Source of the DNA: Rhizophagus irregularis
Taxonomy: Eukaryota > Glomeromycota > Glomeromycetes > Glomerales > Glomeraceae
DNA length: 64,000 nucleotides
Reading direction: 5' to 3'
Assembly (NCBI RefSeq): GCF_026210795.1
Contig: NC_089440.1
Location: 1,674,001 to 1,738,000 of the forward strand
Under the pieces are notes generated by a model. The model was not told the DNA's origin, did not search any database, and saw only the letters and a list, made by a program, of their open reading frames with translations. The position numbers were made by a program, and so were the translations under genes. Positions 1 through 9,621 of this stretch are shown here, piece after piece. The stretch's first letter is position 1. Each line of letters begins with the position of its first letter.

Positions 1-180
1 TATCACCTTCTTCATTATTGCTTCGTTGTTCTAAATCATCATCATTATCGTTTCGTTGTTCTAAATGATCATTATCGCTTCGTTGTTCTAAATGATCATC
101 ATTGCTTCGTTGTTCTAAATCATCACCATTATCGCTTCGCTGTTCTATATGATCATCATCACTTCGTTGTTTCTAAATCA
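1..180. repeat. 27-30 bp minisatellite, coding on the minus strand
   Basis: Six units share the core cgttgttctaaat followed by variable atcatcatta. They are spaced 27 or 30 bp apart (cores near 24, 54, 81, 108, 138 and 165). Unit lengths are multiples of three, so they keep an open frame reading LEQRS plus Asp/Asn. The last unit has one extra base. Confidence 0.85.
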
Positions 181-368
181 TCATCTCCGTCGCCATATTC
201 ATTATACTCTTCGCCACTAATATTATCATCTTCAAAATCTTTTTGTACCATTTTTTCATTGTCATCATTATCCGATAATAAAAATCTGTTGGGCAACCTT
301 CTAAAATTATTACGGATACGAAAAGGTATTGCAGCAATATTCGCTTTTCGAGGTTTATTTCGTAACAT
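1..368 (-). CDS. Partial acidic hypothetical protein, N-terminal end with repeat-encoded tail
   Basis: I do not recognise this gene. Reading on the minus strand from an ATG at 366-368, it begins with a basic segment (MLRNKPRKANIAAIPFRIRN) and becomes acidic (DNDDNE, FEDDNISGEEYNEYGDGDDD). It then runs into a minisatellite coding for units like DDHLEQRSDN that continue off the left edge. The frame is interrupted near 170-172, where one repeat unit has three T (plus strand) and the others have two. If that single base is ignored, the frame stays open to base 1. The gene is therefore either recently broken or affected by a sequence or assembly error, and its C-terminus is outside the window. No domain is visible and function is unknown. 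Confidence 0.45.
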
Positions 369-489
369 GGCTATGACAATAATTATAATAAGGAATAATA
401 AAATGAAATAAAATCATAAATTTAAAAAATGTCCATAGCGCGTTTGTGTATTTAATTCATTAACTGCTTTTATAATATTTTCAATTGGA

Positions 490-1440
490 TATCATAGTAT
501 CGTGACCGCAGCACATAAACGGAAATTTTGGGTTAACAAATTTCTTAACGGTTACATTAGTTCCTTGTCCGTGGTGCATTAACGGAAATTTTGGGCAATG
601 ATCTGGTTACATGTAAAGAAATTTTGTATGAAATCGTGACCGCAGGGACATAAACGGAAATTTATATTACGAATTTCACGAAATTTCGAGAAAAAAAAAT
701 GTCAATGGTTACATTAGTTCTTGGATCACAGTACATTAATGGAAATCTTGGGGAAAATGATCTAAAATTGACGTGTTAACAACAGTTACATGCAAAGAAA
801 TTTTGTATGAATATCGTGCGTGACTGCAGAACATAAACGGAAATTTAGATTACTAATTTCTTAAATTTTGGGAAAATCGATCAGAAAAAAATGTCAATGG
901 TTACATTCGTTAGTTCTTTGTCCACAGTACATTTTGGTAAAATGATCTAAAATTGACGTGCAAAGAAATTTTGTATGAATATTGTGACATGCGGGACATA
1001 AACGGAAATTTGAATTGATCGGGAAATTTTCTTAATGGCTACATTGGTTCTTTACTTACAATGCATTGACGAAATTTTGAGGCAATGATCTGATGAGTTG
1101 ACTTCTTTAACGGTTATATATAAAGGAATTTATATGAATATTGTGACCGCAAGATATAAGCGGAAATTTAGATCATCAAATTTTGGGATAATTGATCGGA
1201 AAAAAAATTCGTTAATAGTTAGTTACATTAACTGTTAATGAATTATATAATGAACAACATCGTAACTATAGAAATTTGGGTTAACAAAGCTCTTGATTGA
1301 TGTTTTGACGATTACATGTAAAGAAATTTATATAGGCTGCTGGACATAACGGAAATTGGGTTAACAAAGCTTTTCTGAAAAATTGACATTACATTTTAAG
1401 AATATCGTGATCGCAGCACATTTAGACAAGACAAATGATC
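490..1440 (+). repeat. Degenerate repeat array, forward orientation
   Basis: This gene-free stretch is filled with diverged copies of a motif reading roughly gtgaccgcagcacataaacg, then gaaatttggg and a ggttacatgtaaagaaattt block. At least six copies can be followed by eye. The same motif occurs in reverse orientation at 2160-4640, so the two arrays form a large imperfect inverted structure around the small gene at 1744-2011. I see no coding potential. Bases 369-489 and 1441-1743 are plain AT-rich sequence. Confidence 0.8.
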
Positions 1441-1743
1441 AGAAAAAAATTGTTAGCAATTCGTGTTCCGGTTTATATGAAATTTTGATTTTTATGATTT
1501 TAAATTATTACGATCAATTATTATGATAAAATCACTAGTGGTGAGCTTTACGGATATATACAATTATAAAATTACATAAGATTTATTTTTTTATTGAAAT
1601 AAATTGAAAAGAAGGTGAATATAGTAATATTGTGCGGTATTGTAATGAGATATAACTTCATATAATGGCAATATCAATTCTAACAAATAATTTTAAAGTG
1701 TTAAATATTTCAAATTATCACAAAATATTAAAGAATCAAATGA

Positions 1744-2011
1744 TCATACTTTTTTCACCATCTGAGCCCAGTCTCCCATGGTCTTCGTTCGGTTGTTACG
1801 AGATGGACGTTGCCGTTTCTTTTTAATGTTGGTTTGGCGAAGATCGTTCAATCGGGTTTGTTCTTTTATTAGATCGTCTAGCGAGATCAATATCGTATTA
1901 TCTATATATGAAAGAAATTATATGAATATTATCATACGTTATTTAATGAATTAATATGAGGTATTTTTTTTTTATACCTGTTTCTTCTCTACTAGGTTTG
2001 GGAGAGGACAT
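1744..2011 (-). CDS. Small two-exon hypothetical protein, 63 aa
   Basis: I do not recognise this family. Exon 1 is 2011-1978 and exon 2 is 1901-1744, separated by a 76 bp intron with donor gtataa and acceptor atatag. Together they make 192 nt, an open frame of 63 codons plus a stop. The protein starts MSSPKPSREE and has a central segment rich in acidic and hydrophobic residues (ISLDDLIKEQTRLNDL). A strongly basic stretch (IKKKRQRPSRNNRTK) could be a nuclear localisation or nucleic-acid-binding tail. It ends MGDWAQMVKKV. The start is the only ATG giving a spliced frame. It sits between two repeat arrays of opposite orientation, so it may belong to a mobile unit, but no terminal repeats or target duplication were identified. 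The splice phase and the sharp contrast with flanking repeats support a real gene. Confidence 0.55.
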
Positions 2012-2159
2012 TTTCTTTCTAACTTTTTTTTATTAGAAATCTAAAAACTCTGATCTGAGATGTGGTATTTTTATATGTAACTGATAAGATATGGACAGTC
2101 AAACTTTAAAAAAATATCAATTGAATTCTTTGGGAAAAAAGTACAAAGTAATTTTTTTT

Positions 2160-4640
2160 ATAATATTACGACTGTGATATCATGACTGCACTACATAAAA
2201 GGAAATTTGGGTCAACAACTTGTAAAAGTTTTTTTTTAAAATAATTCCGAGATAGAGAATTAATGTAACAAATTCTGTCAATGCGCTGCAGATAAAAATC
2301 AATGTAATCATTAACAATTTTTTCCGATCAATTATTGATCTAAATTTCTATTTATTTATTGCGACCACGATATTCATGCCAAATTTTTCAGATCATTACC
2401 TAGATTCCACCAATGTGCTGCAGATAAAGATCTTTTGCAGATAAAGAATCAACAGAACTGTTGACAAAATTTTTTTCCGATCAGTTTTTTGATCTAAATT
2501 TCTGTTCATGTCCTGCGATCACCTTACATGTAACCGCAATTTTTCCATTGCCCAAAATTCATCAATTTACTGTATACATTGCACTAATATTGCACTGTTA
2601 AATATTTAATATAATATTTTTTCTATTAAGATTAAAAGAATAGTTAATAATTTATTATCAATCCTAATTATTAAAATAAATATATAATATATTAAACATA
2701 TAAAAAATGTACTCTATTTAAGTATTAGGACAGCATAATATAGTACGTACAGTATAATTCTTCAACCCTGATTATGTAACCATTAACAAATTTTTTCTCC
2801 TGATCAATTATCCCGAAAATCCGTTTATGTCCTGCGATCACGATATTTCTGTCAAATTTTTCAGATTACCCCTGAATTCTATCAATGCGCTGCAGATAAA
2901 AAATCAATGTAACCATTAATAATTTTTTCCGATCAATTATTGACCTAAAGTTCTATTTATTTATTGCGACTACGATATTCATGTCAAATTTTTCAGATCA
3001 TTACCCTAGATTCCACCAATGTGCTGCAGATAAAGATCTTTTGCAGATAAAGAATCAACAGAACTGTTGACAAATATTTTTCCGATCAATTTTTTGATCT
3101 AAATTTCTGTTTATGTCCTGCGATCACGATATTTCTGTCAAATTTTTCAGATTACCCCTGAATTCTATCAATGCGCTGCAGATAAAAAATCAATGTGTAA
3201 CCATTAATAATTTTTATTATCCCCAAATCTGAATCTAAATTTCCTTTTACGTCCTGCGATCACCTTACACGTAACCGCAATTTTTCCATTGCCCATTAAT
3301 ATTGCACTGTTAAATATTTAATATAATATTTTTTCTATTAAGATTAAAAGAATAGTTAATAATTTATTATCAATCCTAATTATTAAAATAAATATATAAT
3401 ATATTAAACATATAAAAAATGTACTCTATTTAAGTATTAGGACAGCATAATATAGTACGTACAGTATAATTCTTCAACCCCTGATTATGTAACCATTAAC
3501 AAATTTTTTCTCCTGATCAATTATCCCGAAAATCCGTTTATGTCCTGCGATCACGATATTTCTGTCAAATTTTTCAGATTACCCCTGAATTCTATCAATG
3601 CGCTGCAGATAAAAAATCAATGTAACCATTAATAATTTTTTCCGATCAATTATTGACCTAAAGTTCTATTTATTTATTGCGACTACGATATTCATGTCAA
3701 ATTTTTCAGATCATTACCCTAGATTCCACCAATGTGCTGCAGATAAAGATCTTTTGCAGATAAAGAATCAACAGAACTGTTGACAAATATTTTTCCGATC
3801 AATTTTTTGATCTAAATTTCTGTTTATGTCCTGCGATCACGATATTTCTGTCAAATTTTTCAGATTACCCCTGAATTCTATCAATGCGCTGCAGATAAAA
3901 AATCAATGTGTAACCATTAATAATTTTTATTATCCCCAAATCTGAATCTAAATTTCCTTTTATGTCCTGCGATCACCTTACATGTAACCGCAATTTTTCC
4001 ATTGCCCATTAATATTGCACTGTTAAATATTTAATATAATATTTTTTCTATTAAGATTAAAAGAATAGTTAATAATTTATTATCAATCCTAATTATTAAA
4101 ATAAATATATAATATATTAAACATATAAAAAATGTACTCTATTTAAGTATTAGGACAGCATAATATAGTACGTACAGTATAATTCTTCAACCCTGATTAT
4201 GTAACCATTAACAAATTTTTTCTCCTGATCAATTATCCCGAAAATCCGTTTATGTCCTGCGATCACGATATTCATATATAGCTTCTTTACTTGTAACCGT
4301 TAATATTGCTCGAAATTACCATTAATGTTCTGCGGACAAAGAGCTAATATACCCATTAAGGATTTTCCCGATCAATTATTCCAATAATTTGAAAATTTTG
4401 TTGGCCAAATTTCCGTTTATGTCCTACGGTTACGATACTCATATATAATTTCTTTACATGTAACCGTTAAGACATCAAATTTTCCCAAAATTTTCTTCAT
4501 AAAGAATCGATGTAACCATTAACAAATTCTTCCGATCAACTATCCAAGATTTAATGTAACCATGAACGTTTTTTTCGAGAATGCTAACCCAATTTCCTTT
4601 TATGTGCTGCGGTCACGATGTAATTTTTTCTTAATATTAG
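2160..4640 (-). repeat. Degenerate repeat array, reverse orientation
   Basis: The motif of 490-1440 appears here on the opposite strand, for example aaatttccgtttatgtcctg followed by cgatcacgatatt, and gtaaccattaacaaattttt followed by ccgatcaatta. The array continues to about 4640, stopping just before the gene at 4755. Its outermost copy (near 4588-4620) mirrors the outermost copy of the left array (near 495-540). No coding sequence is seen. Confidence 0.8.
2589..4275. repeat. 712 bp near-identical tandem repeat, about 2.4 copies
   Basis: The phrase attgcactgttaaatattta recurs at 2589, 3301 and 4014, giving periods of 712 and 713 bp. The whole unit between these points is almost identical, with only single-base differences (for example three versus four C in cttcaaccc). 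The third copy breaks off near 4275. The unit contains several of the older degenerate motifs, so a recent tandem duplication was laid on an older array. Confidence 0.9.
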
Positions 4641-4754
4641 GAGAAATCTCTATAAATAAATAAAGATAATGCTGTATTCGTTTCGTCAGGAATCACCTAT
4701 TTCTTTACGTTGCTACTAGCACAATACCAATAAGTACCATCTTGTTTGTTTATC

Positions 4755-6318
4755 ATGACTAAACGTAGAGGAGTAACAGGAAAAGGTAATAAAATTATAT
4801 TTTTGATTTGAAATTTTATATAGTAATTGCGCCTAATACTATTATAATGATACCTAAAAGACAAGGCAACAAAAGCTGCAAAGACTACAAAAACTATTCG
4901 TACATATGTTGCCAACTCTTCACGTGATTATAATAAGGAAAGAGATGAAAGGAGAGAGGAAGGAAGTGAACATGAACAAGATAATTTACATGGACAAGAT
5001 GTAGATATTGGAGAAGGTAATAATAGACAAGATGATGATATTGAAAGAATTATTTTGGGTAAATACCTTATAATAATTGTTTTATTATTCAATTGAAATG
5101 ATATTTCTGCGAATTTATTTAAAAATAAATTTACTTCGTTATAATGAAGATATGCTTCCAGAGCAAGAAGAAAGAAATATTGAAAAAGAAAGAAGAGAAA
5201 ATGAGAAGAAAGAGATGGAGAGGAGAGATAAAGAGAGAGAAAGAAAAGAAGAAGAAAGAAAGAGAGAAAGAGAGAAGAGAGAGGGATAGGAGAGAGAGGG
5301 ATAGGAGAGAGCAAGATAAAGAACAAGAAGAAAATGAAAATGATGAAAGCGGTAAAACATAAAATCTGAACATAATTAATGAATATAATTTTATTCTCAT
5401 TTAATATTACTTCTAGAGAGTGAAGAAGAAATTCCGGTTCAGTTTGGCGCGATGACCAATCAATTGCAAATTTGCAATTGGTTGGTCTTACATCCAAGTG
5501 TGCTACATTTGGCAAACAAAATGCTTGATGCCTCGACGAAGCAGCCATCAACAAATTTGCCACTAACCACCTCGACTTCGTCATCATCTGACAACGTAAA
5601 GTCCATTTCTTATTTTGGTTGTTACATTCTTACCAATTAAGAACAATCGTTATTACACAGCAGAATTACTGATGTATTATGTATTATTGATATTATTACT
5701 ATTTAGGATAATTATCGTCTTATTGACGAAGAAATGAAATGTCTTTTTTTGCGAACTAGAAATCCGCCCGATCATGCGTTTGATAAAATAACACAAAAAA
5801 TTTTTGGGCATGATGCTTATCAAAGCGTGGCGAAGTCAATTAACGAACGATATCGTAAATCATTTTCCGACTATCGATATCAATTGAAAAATGTACTTTC
5901 AACATTAGTAAAAGAATTTCGACAAATTGTAGAAAGGTGATCGATACGTTCATATCGTTATGTTGTTTTTACTACAATAATTTAATGATTTAAAATTTTT
6001 TTCTATTAAAGTGAATATACGGAAAGTTCAGATCCTACCGACGAGGAAGTAAACAACTTCATATCACGTGAGGTGGTTTTAAAGAGAATCTTAAGCCGAT
6101 ACGTTTCAGCCATCGATTTTACAAAATTATCGGAAACTTCACTAGATAAATTAATAGAATTCTCCAGAAAATGCTTCAAAATAGTCTGGGTTGAAACTGA
6201 AAGCGCAAATATCAAAGAAAAGGTTAAGGAGTTAGATGTTATTACAGAAGATCTAGAAATTCCTTCCCGTAGCGGAAGAAACATTGCTAGCTCTTTAAAA
6301 CTCCATCTTTTTTCATAA
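4755..6318 (+). CDS. LFLRT-family hypothetical protein, divergent six-exon member
   Basis: I do not recognise this family outside this window. Six exons can be traced: 4755-4785, 4861-5058, 5150 (or 5175)-5351, 5417-5595, 5707-5936 and 6012-6318. All have GT...AG introns of 61-116 bp and all joins except that into exon 3 keep phase. The N-terminus is basic (MTKRRGVTGK). A highly charged Arg/Glu-rich coiled-coil-like stretch follows, then a Ser/Thr-rich linker. The C-terminal helical half carries the LFLRTRN motif and a segment (VAKSINERYRKSFSDYRYQL) matching the gene at 9622-11420. Exon 3 is the weak point. Using the first AG (5149), the low-complexity Arg/Glu tract shifts frame before the next exon. 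Starting at 5175 keeps the frame open (about 373 aa) but skips several AGs. Either a small indel in the purine tract (near 5281) or an unusual acceptor is present. Function unknown. Confidence 0.6.
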
Positions 6319-7074
6319 ATACAGTACATATCACATAAAAGACCGTGATAACATTGATATGTTTTTTATTCCTTTATTATAATAAAGATTACAATATATC
6401 ATATTGTTTTAAAAGTTTATAGAATGTGACTTCACAAGTTAATAAGTTAATGTCGTAATAACTTCATTAACGCAATTTGACGCTAAAATATAACTATTAA
6501 TCTGTTATTTATGTCATTCTCTAAAAATTATTTTTTTATCGTAACCTTGACCTTATAATCATCAATTATCATAACTGTAATCGTTTTCTCATTTAATTTT
6601 TGATAAAAAAAAAATTAACAATCTCTTAACGCAGTAACAATTAACATGTATATATACATACATAACAGGTCTTACAGTGATCGTACAAACCTTATTAGGG
6701 AATAGCACAATCAATAATCCAGTAATTTAGTAATAAAGAGTAATCAATAAATATCCCTTAAACAGATAATCGCATGTGGTAGAGTAGTTTGAGATAGGAA
6801 ATCCGCATCGCAGCAGGTCTCTGGTTCGATTACTATGTATACCTTATGGCGATTATTATCGTAGAGTTCTAGCGGGCGAAAATTTCCCCATATCCTCCTG
6901 ATAGGCGAAAATTTCCCAGTTAAACCTTTACAAATATTTTTTTTTATTATTTACTGGCAAATAAAACATATTTTACACGATATATTATTAATACGAATTT
7001 GATTATTTTATGTATTTATTTCAATATTACAAAAATTTCTTTTATTTAAAATAGTAAAAAAAAATAATGAACTA
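6319..7074. other. Gene-free AT-rich stretch with a short direct repeat
   Basis: No open frame or conserved domain is seen. A 14-base phrase (ggcgaaaatttccc) occurs twice, about 30 bp apart, near 6870-6920. The tRNA-like segment listed separately lies just before it. Confidence 0.6.
6770..6845 (+). repeat. tRNA-derived (SINE-like or tRNA relic) sequence with Pol III boxes
   Basis: TGGTAGAGTAG at 6777-6787 fits the A-box consensus, and GTTCGATTA at 6824-6832 fits the B box in all but the last base. The spacing is right for a tRNA gene. The acceptor and T-stem do not pair, so this is not a working tRNA. A tRNA-derived SINE head or a decayed tRNA are the likely sources. Confidence 0.35.
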
Positions 7075-7558
7075 CTAGATTTCTTTTACTAAAAAATGAG
7101 AACAATTCATTAATTATAAAAATAAAAATCATTAAAAATTGCACAATACCTAAAAAATTACTAACTTGATTATGTTTAAAGTACTCATCCATGCTTTTAA
7201 AAGATGTCGGTGACAATTGTGATGATGATGATGATGATGGTGGCTGTGGTGGAGATGACAGAGACGATGATGATTGTGCTAAATAACTCTTTAATTCAAG
7301 CTTATATATCTCTTCTTCCTGACTTGAGATTTGATTTGAAAAAATATCGATCCACTTCAATAGATTTGCGTTTTCACGCTCAGTTTTGTCTAGCTTGGAA
7401 ATCACTTGTTCACCGGCTGTCTCAACAGCTTTTTGGAAATCCTGGAGCTGTATCTGGAGATCAGATATTTCAATTTCTTTTTGTTTAAATTTTTTATATT
7501 GTCGTTTTTTTTGTCTACGCCAGGCCGTTTTCCTAGAATGTAATGATGGTTTTCCCAT
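7075..7558 (-). CDS. Basic plus coiled-coil protein (bZIP-like layout), 140 aa
   Basis: Exon 1 is 7558-7150 and exon 2 is 7088-7075. The 61 bp intron has donor gtattg and acceptor ttttag, and the phases match. Without splicing, the frame runs into a hydrophobic Ile/Phe tail that looks intronic. The protein opens with a very basic region (residues about 6-28, RKTAWRRQKKRQYKKFKQKE). A long heptad-rich helix follows to about residue 90 (DLQIQLQDFQKAV, LDKTERENANLLKWI). The C-terminus has a Ser/Pro tract and a short tail. Basic region plus coiled coil is the layout of bZIP DNA-binding proteins. The canonical Asn-x7-Arg signature is not evident, so a transcription factor role is only a suggestion. 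It is a single gene with no obvious partner nearby. Confidence 0.55.
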
Positions 7559-7820
7559 TATTAAATGAAAAGAAAATTACCTTTTTTTTTATCGAAAAAA
7601 GATGTTATTTATTATTGGGATTCAACAATTTTGGAAATTGTCCAATTGTACTGTCGTCAAAATTAGTTTAGTACAACGTAAAGATCTCGTGTATAATTCC
7701 TGTTTCAGTAACTACAGTAGTTCAGGGTTTTTCCCTTCGGGAAAAAACCATCCCATGAAATTATACCCAGGAGCGTGTGACTTATGGCCACTGTATTATC
7801 ACGTGTATGATTATTATTAT

Positions 7821-8160
7821 TTAAAGACTACATAAAAATTTGATAAATCCATAGAAGCCGCAATATTATATCTCGAAGAGCTTGGAAAATCACAAGTAAC
7901 TGTGAAAAGGCTTCCGTAAAATGAGAAAAATTTGTCGTGCGCATCTTATAAATTCTCAATACAATAAAACCCAAAGATGATGAGATTTTAAGTGCGCTCT
8001 CATTCTCCTCCGTTAGTATTTTCCTTAATTTGTCGATTCTTTAGATTTACATTCGGCTTAATCTTCTCTTTACTATTTTTATATTTAATGTACCTTTCTA
8101 CTAATTTCTTCCAAAGGACGTTACGCAAATTATTATAAATTTGTAACACGTCAGCGTATC
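7821..8160 (-). pseudogene. LFLRT-family pseudogene, C-terminal half
   Basis: On the minus strand this matches the C-terminal half of the gene at 9622-11420. A stretch near VLWKKLVERYIKYKN corresponds to TLWDNIKLRYETYQK there. A Glu/Asn-rich linker follows, then a segment near DKFFSFYGSLFTV and YNIAASMDLSNF (compare DRFFTHTGNLYTV and YNIGSSIDLSKY). The segments fall in more than one frame, so it is broken. It ends at a stop at 7821. The N-terminal half lies immediately to the right but on the opposite strand (8178-8410), so the copy was split by an inversion. Confidence 0.7.
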
Positions 8161-8177
8161 CTTAAAAAGAATTCATC

Positions 8178-8410
8178 GATCCACACAATTCAGGCAGCAT
8201 TACTCAAGCTCAAATGGCACGTTTGCTTTTTGAGTCGTACAAATCACTACCGAAGTGGATTAGAAAGATAATTTTCGGCGAATTGAAGCCATTATTTAGG
8301 AACGATGTACTTGAACGATTCGTCAAATCAAATTTTGAAAAATGATCAAATTTCCAGATATTTTAATGGTAACGATAATCCAGCTTCAACAAGCTTTTTT
8401 CAATATCATC
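8178..8410 (+). pseudogene. LFLRT-family pseudogene, N-terminal core fragment
   Basis: An open stretch from 8178 to a stop at 8343-8345 reads SYKSLPKWIRKIIFGELKPL plus FRND. This matches SIPKWLRIIVINELKSLF of the intact gene at 9622-11420. A little further on, KFPDILM resembles its HPDILHN. No promoter or first exons are present. The fragment points away from the minus-strand fragment at 7821-8160, consistent with one family copy broken by an inversion near 8160-8178. Confidence 0.65.
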
Positions 8411-9576
8411 CCTAATAAATAAAATGTTAGCGTTTTTATGATATTAGGTACTATAATAAAAAAATTATCTTTTATCACATTTTATTTACATTGGAGTGAA
8501 GAAGCGCAATTATGCAAGACGGGTCACAATTTTTTTTTATGATAATAATAATATAATAAACTTATAATACACTATAATATAAAATAAAAAAAATATGCTA
8601 TAAATTTTCGTATAAGTATTATACTTAAATTATTGAAGAATCAGATTTCCGATCATGTGTTCCAACATTCAGTTGCTAATATCAAAATAATATTTTGATG
8701 ATCTTAAAAAATTTTGTTAAAAAGACAATATACTTATTTTGGTCATGTAGAAAATAATCAAAATTATATAACGATTGTTACCATCATAAAAAGTTATTGT
8801 GGCGAAGCAAAATTATAATTATACTGTTTATTTCCACCTCCTGAATTTTCTACTAACATAGTAATTTCATCTGAAGGATTCATGTGTTAAAATCCATTTC
8901 AGTTTGTTGATCCCCAAAATTTAATTTTTCGTTCTCACTACTAAGCATATTTAGTATTCATGTCATATTAAGGTAAGTTGCGCTCTCTGTGTTTATGAGA
9001 GAGTTTAACTTTAGATGCTTGAGAGGGTTCAAGGAACCCGTAGTGTTATTAGGAAACCAATATCAATACAATTTTTTTTTGCAAAAAAAAGTTTTTTTGC
9101 TAATAGGTGTATAAACACGATATGGAATTTTATTCGATCACAAAGAAAAAAAAGAAAAATTGAAAAAAGATTCTACTCGATCATGATTTAATTACAATAT
9201 CCGTAATCATATGATGAGATTAATTTCGAAAAAAAGAAAAGTCTAATTATTGACTCAATCTAATCTATTTAATTTCGAAAAAGAAAAAAAAAATTCTTTT
9301 TTCCATTGTTTTTATTGTACCGTATGATTTTTTTAAGGAAAAAAAGTAATATAATCACGATATGAAAACATTACTTGTTCATGATTTAATCACAATATCC
9401 ATCATTATATTAAATAATTAATCAGATTTTTTTCCCTTAAAAAAATCTGTATTACACGATGTAATAGATCAATGGCAAAAAATAATTTTTATTTTCGAAA
9501 TTAACCGTATTTTTACTCGATCATGATGTGGTAAGATTAAAATTATTTAAATAAAAAAAAAATTCAATTGAAAAAA
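8411..9576. other. Gene-free AT-rich stretch
   Basis: No coding frame is supported. Between 9120 and 9540 a phrase like tcatgatttaatcacaatat and aatttcgaaaaa tracts recur three or four times with divergence, suggesting an old tandem array. Confidence 0.5.
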
Positions 9577-9600
9577 TTTTTTGACCCACATTTTTTAACT
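9577..9600 (+). promoter_or_regulatory. Upstream block shared with the 14974 copy
   Basis: ttttttgac, three variable bases, then cattttttaact lies 22 bp before the ATG at 9622. The same block lies 10 bp before the ATG at 14974. It may be core promoter, 5' UTR or simply inherited duplicated sequence. Confidence 0.4.
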
Positions 9601-9621
9601 CATAGAAACCATTATCAAAAA

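Noticed and set aside
4928-5587. 219-codon Ser/Leu/Phe-rich minus-strand frame
   Set aside because: It is the complement of the Arg/Glu-rich exons and introns of the 4755-6318 gene and is hydrophobic only because of the purine-rich sense strand.
6770-6845. Functional tRNA gene
   Set aside because: A and B boxes are present, but acceptor and T stems do not pair.
7602-7835. 77-codon plus-strand frame
   Set aside because: No splice support or domain, and its end overlaps the minus-strand relic at 7821-8160.
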